NCBI RefSeq assembly: GCF_910592395.1
Contig: NC_088320.1
Location: 7,690,001 to 7,754,000, forward strand
From: Lineus longissimus
Taxonomy: Eukaryota; Nemertea; Pilidiophora; Heteronemertea; Lineidae
Direction of reading: 5' to 3'
Length of the DNA stretch: 64,000 nucleotides
The notes under the pieces were generated by a model that was given only the letters and a program-made list of their open reading frames with translations, was not told the origin of the DNA and searched no databases. Both the position numbers and the translations under genes were made by a program. This document shows, piece by piece, positions 1-12,130 of the stretch (positions are counted from its first letter, which is position 1; the number at the start of each line of letters is the position of its first letter).

Positions 1-195
1 GTTATTCTCAAAATGATAAAAAGATAAAACACACTTAATATTTTGGTGGTCTGCAATGCTGTTGGCCTGGTGAACAATTCTCAGGGCAGCATCTTGTTTA
101 GAGAAATCACATCCGAGCAATGGGCTGAGAAATATTTCAACTCAAGAATGAAAGGTAACACATGATGCAAATAGTCCCAATGTGGTCTTGTCTAA

Positions 196-420
196 GGGTT
201 GACAATAGGCCCAACCATTTTAACTAAAACTTGAATCCTGAAACAAATAGAACTCTTATAAAACGAAGCGAATGCCAATGTCAATGGTGGGGCCACTTCT
301 TTCTTTTCCAGAGAACAGACTTCCCACCCTTGAACATGGCATTCACTTCATTTTGAAGGAGTTCTAATTGCTTTTGGATTTCAAGTTCCAGCCAAAATGG
401 CGTTATCTATGGTCAACCCT
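196..420. mobile_element. ~220 bp foldback MITE, copy 1
   Basis: The two halves are near reverse complements: GGGTTGACAATAGG...GAATGCCAATG against GGCATTCACTTCATTTT...CTATGGTCAACCC. The centre holds CCAGAGAACAGACTTCCC. No coding frame. The whole element could fold into one hairpin, like the copies near 10.7, 17.2, 31.4 and 34.2 kb. Confidence 0.75.
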
Positions 421-807
421 TTCAGCCACGTCAATAAGACGTCCGGTCCTGCAACATGTATCCACTCTGTTCTTGAGACGTAATCGGCAAACTTTCCAGG
501 ATATTCCCAGTGACATGCATGTCTACATCAGCGTACAGGCTATCAGAAACGAAAACCGATCACAACCTGACAACACCCTGATCAAATCGTTGGGAATCTG
601 AACAGTATCTTTTGAGAAACTGTCTTGGGTGTCTGCAGCGGCGATTGGATTGTTCAGGGCCATGAGACAGCCGATATGTCACATTAGCAAACATGACGAT
701 CGATGGAGGGCGGATCGGGCCAGATTAAAAGCTCAAGGAGGAAACAGAGTTCAAACCTCTTTGGGCTGCAGCCAACATTGGCCAAGACATTCTATCAGGC
801 GAATCCT

Positions 808-884
808 TCCTTAGTGTTTGCTCTGCACTTAGAGGTGTTCCTCCTCCAAGGCCGATGAGCATTTTTGTGTGCCACTACGGTTAG
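808..884 (-). mobile_element. SINE tail fragment, reverse
   Basis: AGTGTTTGCTCTGCACTTAG and GTGTGCCACTACGGTTAGG match the 3' part of the 40.3 kb SINE in reverse. About 77 bp remain. Confidence 0.6.
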
Positions 885-2357
885 GTCGATGAAGTATAAT
901 ATGTAATCAGGGGACGAATCCGGCAGTCTGAAGAAGGGAGGACACCCCCCCCTTTCAGGACAAGTGCTTTTTCGGGTCAATTTAACCAAGATTTCTGGTC
1001 ATCTTTCATATAAGGGTGGGGCAGAGCACCCAGCTTTCCACAACATCTCTGGATCCACAACTGGAGCTATTCTACGCTCCGACATGGAGCTTAATATAAC
1101 CTGCAAAAATACACTCATGCAATGTATTCCCTGATGGTGTCTATTTCAACGCGGAGAACCCGCTGCAGATGGAGATGGATGACCTCAGCACCAGTATGCT
1201 CCTCACGGTCCACTCCTGGTCAAGATGTGACTAATCCTGATGCACTGCCTTTGCCGGCTCCATCCCGCTGGGGTAGTTAGCCAAGCATCATTCACTAGCT
1301 GGTCCATTCCTCAAAGTACTCACAACAACCATCAAGGCTGACCTAACTGACAGAGTCATTTTCTTCACCCAATAACTGCACCGCAGAAAGTACTACTTTG
1401 ACTAGGAAGGACTTTCATATGGACAGGACACATGCTCCAGATCCTTCACTCTAACATTCAACTTTTCCTTTCTGTAATTTGCACCAGTCGTTTTTATTGC
1501 ATCTTTCACTGGTATGAAATGTCACTTTTACAAAGCATCAATAAGCATATTTTCTCTATTTGATTCGCTCTAAATGGCAGATTAAAGAGTAGCATATGAG
1601 GCACATGGCCCCCTTTTCGTCAGAGAGTTTCCCTTTTTCAGGGTACCTCTCCAAAAGAAGTATAGAGCTATTTCTAATTTCTACCCTCCGATGCCCTGAA
1701 AATGGATACCAGGCACTTGAATAAATTTCCATTATTTCCAGGAGAGTGCCCCAAAACCATCCGTTTCTTCAAGATTGAACCTCCTGTGCTTTCTGGGTGG
1801 TGCTCTAACCCTTTCTCAATTTTCTAATCCCACCACTGTCCCCTACCACGTCTAAGGAAGATACTAGTTAACATATCGCAACTTACTACCTCAAACTGGC
1901 TATTCTATTTCTCTTTTTCTGCATCTGAACTGAATATTCTTGAAAAAGAAGAATTTACGATGATAAAGATCACAACTACATGTACATGCCGAACTAAAAG
2001 AAAAAGAAAATGCAATAAAAATTTTGTAAAGATCTGAAGAAACCAAGATACTGACTTTAAAAGCTCCTTTCGAAACCCTGTGGGAAACGGCCTGGCTGTG
2101 CCGTATTCCACTCTGAATCTCACTGACATACATCAATAGATTATCGGTGATATTATGAGTCGAGGTACAAGCTCTGCCCCGAAACCATATTAAATAAAAT
2201 GTCAATGAAATTCCGATGTACCGCCAATGATTATAATAAAATTCTATCATCTGTCACGCCACTACGCCAAACACCGAGAGGCCGGGTATTATCTGGGCAA
2301 TTTCCAATATTGGCCAATGAAAAAGATGCGCCGGCTCGTGTATCTAACCGAAGAATT
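885..2357. other. No gene recognised
   Basis: AT-rich sequence with short frames only. Apart from the dispersed repeat at 1612-1790 I see nothing assignable. Confidence 0.6.
1612..1790. repeat. Dispersed repeat, copy 1
   Basis: TTTCAGGGTACCTCTCCAAA, then CTCCGATGCC and TTCCAGGAGAGTGCCC, parallel to 40985-41160. Diverged and non-coding, of unknown class. Confidence 0.5.
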
Positions 2358-2362
2358 CGATA

Positions 2363-2440
2363 TCACATCGTTATCGTTAACGCACTGTTGTCATCGTCGG
2401 TCGGCCAGATCAATAACAAAGGTGATGAAGACGCTGCCAT
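2363..2440 (-). CDS. Candidate short first exon behind a TATA promoter
   Basis: On the minus strand, ATGGCAGCG in the context GAGAAGATGGCAGCG (resembling the YY1-type motif common at animal start sites) opens MAASSSPLLLIWPTDDDNSA. It ends after 25 codons at a stop, or earlier if a weak donor (ACA|GTGCGT) is used. A TATATAAG lies about 120 bp upstream. I do not recognise the peptide and no downstream exon was identified. The combination of TATA, spacing and start context is better than chance scatter elsewhere in the window, but unproven. Confidence 0.25.
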   Translation of the reverse strand: MAASSSPLLLIWPTDDDNSALTITM

Positions 2441-2557
2441 CTTCTCGCGGCTCAGCATCACAAGATGGGCTCTTGCTTGGTCTCGAGCTGCTTTTAAATT
2501 GCTCTTTTGTTTACCCGGAACACTATTTCTGAGCACAGAGCACCGAGCCCCAAGCCT

Positions 2558-2565
2558 CTTATATA
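2558..2565 (-). promoter_or_regulatory. TATA box candidate (TATATAAG)
   Basis: TATATAAG read on the minus strand. A TCA initiator-like triplet sits about 35 bases downstream (A at 2530), and the start codon ATGGCAGCG follows at 2440. The spacing suits a class II core promoter firing leftward. No expression evidence can be seen in sequence. Confidence 0.35.
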
Positions 2566-2599
2566 GATGAGCAATCAATCAGGACCGAGATTACAGCTG

Positions 2600-5130
2600 C
2601 TCTGGTACCAAACTAATAATATTAGTCTCTCATATCCTGTTGTTTTGTGCTCTCAGTTTTGTTTAAGGAATTTCAACATGTCCATGCAATAATGAGCTAC
2701 ATAGTGGTCTGTGGTAGTCCAATCAAGACCACATAGGTGGAATGAAAATCAAACCACAACCGGAGATACTAGATGAAGGTTTTGGGGTCCTTGAGGGTTA
2801 CATATTTTGAAGTCCTTGGTTGCGACACCAAGGAACACTGCGTTTAAACTGATGCTCAACATACTGACTTATCCCAGCCCTTTAAGGCTTTTTCTGCATG
2901 CCAGGGCCATATCTAGCTTCTTGGTCCTGTGGGGGTCGGGTTAACACCTCATTTTGGTGCCCCAATCTGCATAAAAAACACATTTTTCCAAGGCCTATGG
3001 GAGCAGTTGGCCCCCTGCCATCCCCTACCCCCCCCCCAAAAATCGGCCCTGCATGAACTGCCTGTTATTGTGCAAATTGCAACCATGATATCTATATTCA
3101 GTCACCCTGTCTCGCCTCACAAACTTCTCCAGTTTAAATATCTTAATCTTTAAAATAAAGCAACTTTTTAAAAAGAACAAAATCGATGAAATATACCTCA
3201 GGTAAAAGAATGTGACAGAAAAAATAGAAAAGAATATAAAAACTGTCAAAAGCCATAAAACCAGACTTATAATATTGTCAATTATACGTGATCATGATTG
3301 GCTTTTTTGCCGTCTCATCTCTCGCTAACATCAACGCTAGCCTCGGGCCACGTCATAATTGATTCATTACAAGGCATCGATCGTAAGTATATCTGCGGGA
3401 TATTTCAATGAATATAACATCGTAATAATAGACTTTAGATATTAGCGGTCATGATTTATCCAATAATTCCCTATATAATTCGTTTCATCGAAAGAAATCT
3501 GAATCACCCGTGCTAAGATTATCAATCCTGAAGAAAATACATAGGCGAATCTGTTCAAATTGACGTGAAACGCACCGGGTCTGATTCGATTTCCGAGGGG
3601 CTTCTTGGTCTGATCTGAAAGCGCATTTACCTCTCGATAAGTTGTCAGCGGGTGTCTGAGTGGTGTCTCACCATGGCAAGGTACGATGTTTATCGAATAA
3701 CGACATAAAAGAGAAGGCTCTTGTACATGTAGTGTGAATTCCTTTATCAAATATCATGACTTCATCGACTTTATGGCGAGATACAAACTGATCGAAAGAG
3801 GACAGAAGGCTCTTACAGAGTGAACTTTTTTACCACATGTCAAAACCTCATGGGGGTTTTGCGAAAATCCGTCTCACTATTTCTCACGAGACAAAAGAGT
3901 GGTGGAAAGTCATACCAAGCCCTGGATTATTTGATGCTAGGATGACAACCACTAAAAGTTCAAACTTGGCAAAACTCATTTTATTCGAAGATTTCTATTG
4001 GAGTTTTTTGCTGTAGCCAAGCCTGCAATCCAGCCATGTGATATTTTCAAGGTTGTATCACAAAAGTTGTATCACTTCGTGACATAGAACATCTCGGTGA
4101 CGTCATGGTCATTGTTTTGATGGCTCAATGGTAATGGCTGTTTTCCTGGTTAGGCAGCCATTCTCCCAGGGCTCGAGCAGCACCATCCAGGGCAGGCTGC
4201 TCGGTCAGTTGGAAGGCCTGATAAGATTCTCGGCAATCTGGAGAATTGATTGATCACTGTTTGTATCGAGATCCTACAAAGTGATTTTAGGACTGAATCA
4301 AACAAGGCCTAGGCACCGTCGGAGTCTGATACACCACATCAGTTGTCGTCATTACATATTCTAATCAAGCATTTTATGGCCAGAACTGTGATGGATTGCT
4401 TACTAAAGTTTCTCTACAGCATCAATATGAGATAGCAAATGATATATAGCTGGCTGAAAAAACATGTATAGTCAGAATAGCTAATGCTGTCATGTACTAA
4501 ATCTTCATGCCTCAACATTTTGATATTCGAGAAAAAAACATTATTTTGAATGTTCACGATTTTAATTTTGGCGGATTACGAGATTTCTTCAAAATTTTCC
4601 AATCAAAAGTAAATGTCTGCGATTTTATTGAGGTTGTTTGTGTAATCTGCAAAAATATATAACCTGCTTTTTATGGGTGTGGTCCATGAAACAATATTCT
4701 ATCTATGATCTATGATGATGGTGATGATACAGTATCAAGATTATGTCGCCTAGTTCCACACAGTATCAAGACTGCACCTGAGACATCGGGACAGAGTGCA
4801 CTTTTATTACAAACAGATAATTTTGATTACCAATTAAAATAGCTTAATGGCAACTATCACAAAACTAACTGCCTATTCTTAAGAAATCCCAATACGGTTG
4901 TTTTCTTCAAATCCTGTTGAATTCATTGACGGTATTGTGATAATGGATTATAAATGAGCACGTCCTTGAAAGTAGCAGCTTAAAGAGATTAATGTAACCG
5001 TAGAGAACAGCTAATGGAAAACATCACGACGTAAGAAAGCGAGACGCTGTCGTTTACGATTCATGACTGCCAAGATGGCCGTCGCTTGGCGCTGGATCAA
5101 TACCTTGAGATAATAAAGCTCCGTTGCCCA
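2600..5130. other. Gene-free stretch
   Basis: No convincing exon. A perfect cAMP-response-type site TGACGTCA lies at 4098-4105. A CCAAGATGGCCGTCGC start-like motif near 5070 opens only 12 codons. Confidence 0.6.
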
Positions 5131-5134
5131 CGGT

Positions 5135-6136
5135 CGATACACTAAGTTAGGAAGGTGAGATGCGTGCTTACATGAGACATTTGTCTTGCTGGCTTGCAGG
5201 AGTCTTCATGGTCAGAGGTCATGACATGTGGCTTTGATAGGTGAAATTGAAATTTGCAGGCGAAACAAAACATAAGACAAGGTGGTGAAGCCATTCATCA
5301 TAAAATCAGGACCTGGTTTCTTAAGCACTAAACCGCTCGATACACTAAGTTAGGAAGGTGAAATGCGTGCTTACATGAGACATTTGTCTTGGTGGCGTGC
5401 AGGAGTCTTCATGGTCAGAGGTCATGACATGTGGCTTTGATAGGTGAAATTGAAATTTGCAGGCGAAACAAAACATAAGACAAGGTGGTGAAGCCATTCA
5501 TCATAAAATCAGGACCTGGTTTCTTAAGCACTAAACCGCTCGATACACTAAGTTAGGAAGGTGAAATGCGTGCTTACATGAGACATTTGTCTTGGTGGCG
5601 TGCAGGAGTCTTCATGGTCAGAGGTCATGCCATGACATGTGGCTTTGATAGGTGAAATTGAAATTTGCAGGCGAAACAAAACATAAGGCAAGGTGGTGAA
5701 GCCCTTCATCATAAAATCAGGACCTGGTTTCTTAAGCACTAAACCGCTCGATACACTAAGTTAGGAAGGTGAAATGTGTGCTTACATGAGACATTGTCTT
5801 GCTGACGTGCAGGCGTCTTCATGGTCAGAGGTCATGACATGCGGCTTTGATAGGTAAAATTGAAATTTGCAGGCAAAACAAGACATAAGGCAAGGTGATG
5901 AAGCCATTCATCATAAAATCAGGACCTGGTTTCTTAAGCACTAAACCGCTCGATACACTAAGTTAGGAAGGTGAAATGTGTGCTTACATGAGACATTTGT
6001 CTTGGTGGCCTGCAGGAGTCTTCATGGTCAGAGGTCATGACATGTGGCTTTGATAGGCGAAATTGAAATTTGCAGGCAAAACCAGACATAAGGCAAGGTG
6101 GTGAAGCCATTCATCATAAAATCAGGACCTGGTTTC
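5135..6136 (+). repeat. ~203 bp satellite, five tandem copies
   Basis: Units begin at CGATACACTAAGTTAGGAAG near 5135, 5338, 5541, 5749 and 5951, giving periods of 203, 203, 208 and 202 bp. The 208 bp unit carries a short CATGC duplication near 5626-5635. Units are nearly identical, so expansion is recent. No coding frame spans it. The array ends at TTCTTAA where the 609 bp TTAA element was inserted; the missing GCACTAAACCGCTCG appears beyond that element. Confidence 0.95.
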
Positions 6137-6140
6137 TTAA

Positions 6141-6749
6141 CCCTTAAAGCGCCGAATTAACAAAATCATATTACCCCTGAGCGCCGAATTAACCGAGCAT
6201 TTTTGAAAATGATTAATAACAACGTTATTTTTGTTACAAACACTATGGAATGTACTGATGATTTTATACAAATGGTAATTCCCGTCGATTTTTGTGACAT
6301 TTCCCGCCAAAATTTACTAATTAGGGGTTAATTAGTGCAAATACCCATAATCAACAAAAATATGGCCAGAACATACCTCCATCAGCTTTTTATACCTCCC
6401 TTGGTATTTTAATATGAAGTCTGGGTCTAAATACATCGTTTCCATCCGATTCCTGGTCGAAGCATCCGTCTAATTAGTCGTAGCAGCGCTAATTACTCCT
6501 GATGACGTCATTCCCGCGAAAATGGGGCTTCAAGTTTTTGATAAAATACTCAAAAGCTTGTATAGAAACTTGAAATTTGTTCGATGCCATTTTGTGCTAA
6601 GCATCACTGTCGAAGTACCAAAGAGCGTACATGCACACTCACTGCCATCTCTTAGCAGACAGGTGGAACTAAATGTCTGCTGTCGACGATCGTCGCCTCT
6701 GGCGCTTTCCCCCTTATGTCGACGATCGTCGCCTCTGGCGGTTTAAGGG
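6141..6749 (+). mobile_element. 609 bp piggyBac-like non-autonomous element
   Basis: Flanked by TTAA at 6137-6140 and 6750-6753. The ends CCCTTAAAGCGCC and GGCGGTTTAAGGG form an inverted repeat of about 13 bp with one gap. Subterminal repeats occur at both ends: AGCGCCGAATTAAC twice on the left, TCGTCGCCTCTGGCG twice on the right. Neighbouring satellite copies read TTCTTAAGCACTAAACCGCT without the insert, so the empty site is visible directly. TTAA targeting and CCCTT ends are typical of piggyBac. No transposase is encoded, only a 75-codon chance frame. Confidence 0.85.
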
Positions 6750-6753
6750 TTAA

Positions 6754-9195
6754 GCACTAAACCGCTCGTTTGCTGGGGGAGGGGTGGGGTTTCACAGGCG
6801 GATACTACTACAAACTTCTCATTCAATACTTTTGAGTGTACCAAGAAGTCTGACTGAGGTCATAAAGCGTCGGGCATACAGGCTAAAATACAATACCTGC
6901 GATTATAATTGCTGCTATGCGCAACAAAAGTATCTCTTGTCTGCAGGTGAAACTATTATCGCTGGGTTTGACATTGACTCGTATGTGACCTGTGAATGCA
7001 AAATGAGGCCAAAGTCTGCCACTAAACAGCAGAGGGTGGAAAACCCTCCTGCAAACTTGAAAATGTCAGCACTTAGCATGCTATCGAGACTTTATTGCAG
7101 TTGAATGTTGAGACGAAGCCTAATGAACTGGATAAAACAAAGTAATGAGAACAGCCCTTTCTGTCTTTTTCCCCAAAGGTTTTGAAAGAACAAGAGTTGC
7201 TAGCCAGCCATGGCATGTAGATGTATTCTAAACTTTGCAGCAAAATAAATCGAGTTGAGAGCATCAACAAGGACATTATTAGCTCTCCATAAACAATATT
7301 GGGTGATTGTAGTGTAAGTAGGAGGAAACCGGAGACCCCGGAGGAGACATTTACGTTCGAATAGAGTCTCCCTGTCTATCACATGTGTACCAGGACCAAC
7401 CAGGAAGCAAACATGGGACCTCAGAGGTGACACGCGCTGATGTTTTCACTCCCACAGCCCTTGGCAGTGAAAGAGTTAATATCAAAGGTTAATATGATAT
7501 CGTTCCCTTCCTCTGTTTATTACTAAAGCGTCCGCCCCTGCTGTGCACATCCTACTGTCACCGCAGACAACAGGATGCCTCCACGGTAATTGTATCTTGG
7601 AAGAACAAAGCAATGGTGCGGCCGGCAGGCACAACCTGGTCGTAATCGGAGAAGTGGTGTGCAAGCTTTCTCTCAGAACATTTCTTTAAAGGGTAACTCA
7701 TGAAATTCTCATTGATGAGAATGCTTTTTAGTGAAAACTAATGCAATTGGGCAGAGGAATGCATGGGTTTAAAACCCTGCTCTGTTCATTCAACACATTT
7801 TGAAAATTGAAACTCGATTTTCCAAATTTCTAAATGTGTGATGCTTAATTTTAGCAAATTTGCTATTTGATACCTGAGCCACAAGAAAATACAACGAACG
7901 ATGGCCCAGGCCTTGCCATTGATGAGAATGCTCTTCAATGCAAAAAGGTACTATCAGGAAAGTAGGGCATTATCAGGTTTAAAAGAATTTACATTTTGGA
8001 ACTTTATCAACCGGTCTTAGATAGGTGAAGCTAGAGTACGTGATTATACTGTTCTCTGATTTGATTTGTTCATTGCCAGCTTCATTTAAAAGCCACAAAG
8101 CCACTTTATCATTCATCATTAGCGCAACACAAACCAGGGGGAGTGACAACAATTGCCAGGACGGCAAAAAAGCAGTGTGAAATGCATTAATTTTGCACAT
8201 CATTACACAATCACAATAGTATGATTGTAATGCAGTAATTTGTAGCAAATGGAGGGTGTGTGCATGCATGACAGCTTGTCCATTAATATTGTATGTGCGC
8301 ATGATTAATGCAATTCATCTTGTTGCTCGAGGGAACAAACATTGGTCTGTAATCCAGGAATCACCTGACACTGATAAGCATCATTTACAACAATTGATGG
8401 AGTCTGACACTGAGTCAACTTGAATCAAAAAGGTCTAGGATTATTACCCTCTACATGTATAGAGTCTTTCATCACAAACATGAAAGTAAGATGGTTAAGC
8501 TGGGCAATGAATGTTGTATGTATATTCAAATTTTAGGAATAAGTTATAATTTTAATCTAACATTTACGAAATTCAATGACACTTGTACTTGAATATGAAA
8601 CAATGAAAAACAGCATAAGGAATCACTGCTTCAAACCCTAACAAAATGATAACAGAACATTTTTTTAATAAAGATTTAAACCTTGTACGGAATGCACATT
8701 GCATTAGCATTGCAGAACTTGCGAGGAACGCTAGCCTGTAGCACAATGGAGATGTAGCATATATTGTACTGCTTGATCTATTGACAATTTTTTAGAGAAA
8801 AGTGCTCTAAATCTCCTCCATCAACGGAATGCATAGAAAACCTGAGCTGTTCAACACAATAGGCTATGATCTCATATTGCGCGAGTTGAAGACATGAACT
8901 TCCTGCGCTCTGTACTGGCAGTACGGCGCTAATAAACTGCTGTCTATGTCGATTTCAACATTCAGGGTCGGCTTCAATGGCTAGGACGATTCAATGGCGA
9001 ATCGATTATGAAATGTACAAGTAGCGTAGGACAACACAAAGGGACTGCCGGAACAAACTTGGTTGTGATGAAATCCATTTTTGGACAGATGGAAAAACAT
9101 TTCACATTGAAAGTGCATGTAATGCAATAAATCAGTTTACTGTAAATCATGACATTTTTGCAAATTTTATTTTCAAAATTTTTCTGTGAACACAC
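6754..9195. other. Gene-free stretch
   Basis: Short frames only. AGGAGGAAACCGGAGACCCC near 7320 resembles sequence often found in retroposon tails, but no full element can be drawn. Confidence 0.55.
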
Positions 9196-9199
9196 TCGC

Positions 9200-9712
9200 A
9201 ACTGATCACCACCTTGAATACAGTCACAACTGCATTCATCACTTTGAACACAATCACAACTGCATTCACCACCTTGAACACAATCACAACTGCATTCACC
9301 ACCTTGAACACAATCACAACTGCATTCACCACCTTGAACACACCCACAACTGCATTTATCACTCTGAACACAATCACAACTGCATTCATCACTTTGAACA
9401 CAATCACAACTGCATTCACCACCTTGAACACACCCACAACTGCATTTATCACTCTGAACACAATCACAACTGCATTCATCACTTTGAACACAATCACAAC
9501 TGCACTCACCACCTTGAACACAATCACAACTGCATTCACCACCCTGAACACACCCACAACTGCATTTATCACTCTGAACACAATCACAACTGCATTCACC
9601 ACCTTGAACACTCTCGCAACAGCATTCATCACTTTGAACACAATCACAACTGCATTCATCACTTTGAACACAATCACAACTGCATTCATCACTTTGAACA
9701 CAATCACAATTC
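9200..9712. repeat. 30 bp minisatellite with 90 bp higher-order units
   Basis: About 17 units of CACAACTGCATTCATCACTT plus TGAACACAAT. Because 30 is a multiple of 3, several frames stay open on both strands. The minus strand reads as a Cys-rich ten-residue repeat (CDCVQSDECS) of up to 280 codons, and the plus strand as a His-rich repeat. Variant units recur in an order of three, giving a 90 bp higher-order repeat. I treat it as non-coding: no signal peptide, no splice context, and flanking codons show no coding character. Confidence 0.92.
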
Positions 9713-10080
9713 ACCATCAAACAAGCAGTATGAGAAATTTCCAGGAAACTGACGTATTCGAGAAACAAATCCTCAATGATACGAAACGACGACAATCGCG
9801 AAACGACCTGGAGCAATCAATATAGAACAACCATTCACCAGTGATGTCTTACATCCGAGACAGATGTCCAATAAGCTGTCATCATCTGGAGGCAAGCCCA
9901 CGATCATCAAGGCACGGCACTCTCAACAAATCACGCAAAACAGAACATGGCGATGGAAGAGACAGCACGCTCAAATATTTGATCGTCGCCAACATCAAAC
10001 ACTACCAAATCCAGACATGAATCTGTGGAAAAGTTTCATCCCTAAAGAAACTTTTGATTAGTGCGCGATATGATATGCTC

Positions 10081-10397
10081 TTAAAGGGGCACACCATTCG
10101 TGTTTACTAGTGGCACAGGAAAATAGAAATGCTGTTATACACAATGGCGTAGTGCAGTTATTATTCATACGAATTTCCTGAAACTTGGCATCTACAGGGT
10201 GGCCCAGAATTATTTTCCCTTGCACAATAGAATTCTATTGTGTATCCATTGTGTGAGGGAAAATAATTCTGGACCACCCTGTATAGTACTAGTATAATCT
10301 GTAATGACATTAGTGAACATTATGTTCCGTTCGTATAATTGAAATATTCAAATTCAGTTACAAATTATCCATTTTTAATGAAAGGGACAGGCTTTAA
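10081..10397 (-). mobile_element. TTAA-flanked AGG...CCT MITE with nested hairpin MITE
   Basis: Begins TTAAAGGGGCACACCATTCG and ends in a degenerate GGCTTTAA. It is the reverse orientation of the copies at 35299, 57917 and 61817. It holds the phrase CAATGGCGTAGTGCAGTTAT shared by the family and is split by an 87 bp hairpin MITE at 10195-10281. Confidence 0.7.
10195..10281. mobile_element. 87 bp hairpin MITE in TA target
   Basis: Starts CAGGGTGGCCCAGAATTATT and ends with its complement (one mismatch), flanked by TA at 10193-10194 and 10282-10283. The centre CACAATAGAATTCTATTGTG is itself a perfect palindrome. The TA target and CAGGG ends suit a Tc1/mariner-type mobiliser. It is younger than the MITE it splits. 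Confidence 0.8.
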
Positions 10398-10685
10398 AGT
10401 GTCCAAACTTGGATTTAAAATCAAAGAACAGCTGTTCGATAAATTGTCATCATCATGACCTGTCCCGATCACACACCACGCATCATCACAGTGCCAGTAA
10501 AATGTCTGCTGCAACGTGAAAAATCGATTGATTCATGTTTGGTCTATAGTCTCCAGGGGTTCATAAATATCTGCTGACTGGTGCCGTTGGATTCGTTGCG
10601 TAGGACGTGTAGAAAGTGATTGTCACAAAGACGGTTGGATTCGGCTTGAAATGAACGTCAGAAAACATGTGATGAGGAGACTAAT

Positions 10686-10900
10686 TTTGACCACCATCTT
10701 GACCAAAACTCTGAAATCTTGAAGTAATTAAAACTCTTTCAAAAGGAAGTGAACGTCATTATCAAGGGTGGGAGTCCGTCCTTTCTTTTCCAGATGACAG
10801 ACTCCCACCCTTGAAATTGGCCTTCACTTCATTTTGAAGGAGTGCCCATTGCTTTAGGATTTCAAGTTCCGGCCAAAATGGTGGTGCCTGTGGTCAACCC
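10686..10900. mobile_element. ~220 bp foldback MITE, copy 2
   Basis: CAAGGGTGGGAGTCCGTCC and GACAGACTCCCACCCTTG flank the centre; ends TTTTGACCACC and GGTGGTGCCTGTGGTCAA. It carries the same AAACTCTTTCAAAA and TTCATTTTGAAGGAGT arms as the other copies. Confidence 0.75.
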
Positions 10901-11227
10901 CTTAAACGATTCTAAACCAAATTGAATATAACAGATATTTTTTCACACCAAGTCAGACAGCTCACGTTACTGACTTTGCAATCCAATCTATTCTAGGCGA
11001 GGGAGATGTACTCTTTGCTATTTAGCAAAATCAGTTTATTTTCTATTTGTATATTTTTTAGTCAAATTTCTCCATAAAATATATTTTCTCTCGCAGAAAA
11101 TTCGGTGAAGCTTAGATATTTATTGAAGAGTAAAACAAAAGTATTCGACAGAACTCATTTTTTGAATTACACCCCCTGACAAAAATAATAGGACTATTTA
11201 TTTAGGAATCACATGTGTAGGTAGGTG

Positions 11228-11586
11228 TACCCCCATTTCGCCTACACCCATTTCGCCTACAGCCATTTCGCCTATTACCCATTTTGCCTACCCCCATTTT
11301 GCCTACACCCATTTCGCCTACACTCATTTTGCCTACACCCATTTCGCCTACACCCATTTCGCCTACACCCATTTCGCCTATTACCCATTTTGCCTACACC
11401 CATTTCGCCTACCCCCATTTCGCCTACACCCACTTCGCCTACACCCATTTCGCCTATTACCCATTTTGCCTACCCCCATTTCGCCTACACCCACTTCGCC
11501 TACACCCATTTCGCCTACACCCATTTCGCCTACACCCACTTCGCCTAGTCACCATTTCGTCTACTCACGATTTCGCCTTGTCACCA
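11228..11586. repeat. 15-16 bp minisatellite (CCTACACCCATTTCG)
   Basis: More than 20 units, with every few units one CCTATTACCCATTTTG variant that adds a base and shifts frame. Stop-poor frames of 88-142 codons are artefacts of the repeat. A loose relative (CCCATTTCACCC, CCCATTTCTCCC) follows the MITE at 16.9 kb. Confidence 0.92.
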
Positions 11587-12029
11587 TTACACCTAAGTAC
11601 AATCAATCAAAACAAATGTCTCCCTTTCTGCAACATTGGCAAAAATGTGAATTGCGACAAAGTACAATCATGGTCAGCCCTCTTCAAAACCCCTCATGCC
11701 AAAAACATGTAAAGATCATGCAGCAGAAATGAAAGCGTTTATCCTGGCAATAATGGAAAGTCACCATTTGTATCTCGTATATCCATATGGATAGAATAAA
11801 AAAATCTCATTGTTCCAATCGACTCCGATATATAAACACATCAAACCGATAAACGTATCGCTCAAGGGCAGGTTGGGGGAAAAACTGGGCGTCTTTGTGG
11901 TTTAGTATTTTTCTCCATGATAACAGCGTGGTTTTATCGCATTAACGCTCCTGTATCCTGTTATACATGTATCAAGGCCATCTCCAGTTAAACGGAGGAT
12001 CAAAAAAATCCTACAAACATGGTGTTTAA

Positions 12030-12130
12030 CCCTTTGACTGCGGGTGACATGCATAACACGTCATGTACATGGTCCCATGACGTGCGAGTGACATGCATAG
12101 CACGTCGTGCCCCCTAAAATTCTAGTTCGC
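12030..12130 (+). mobile_element. Solo end of a TTAA-type element
   Basis: TTAA (12026-12029) is followed by CCCTTTGACTGCGGG and two subterminal direct repeats of about 20 bp (GTGACATGCATARCACGTC). The matching right end was not found, so this is a truncated or broken copy. Similar TTAACCCT starts occur at 12907, 19304, 20591 and 41641. Confidence 0.45.

Noticed and set aside
5061-5110. Start codon in CCAAGATGGCCGTCGC as a gene start
   Set aside because: Opens only 12 codons before a stop, and the donor-like GGTGAGA at about 5153 is out of reach in frame.
8974-9816. 280-codon Cys-rich minus-strand frame and overlapping 186-203 codon frames
   Set aside because: Produced by the 30 bp minisatellite, whose period is a multiple of 3; several frames are open at once and there is no signal peptide or splice context.
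11225-11732. Pro/Ser/Thr/His repeat frames of 88-142 codons
   Set aside because: Artefact of a stop-free 15-16 bp minisatellite; frames shift at each 16 bp unit.
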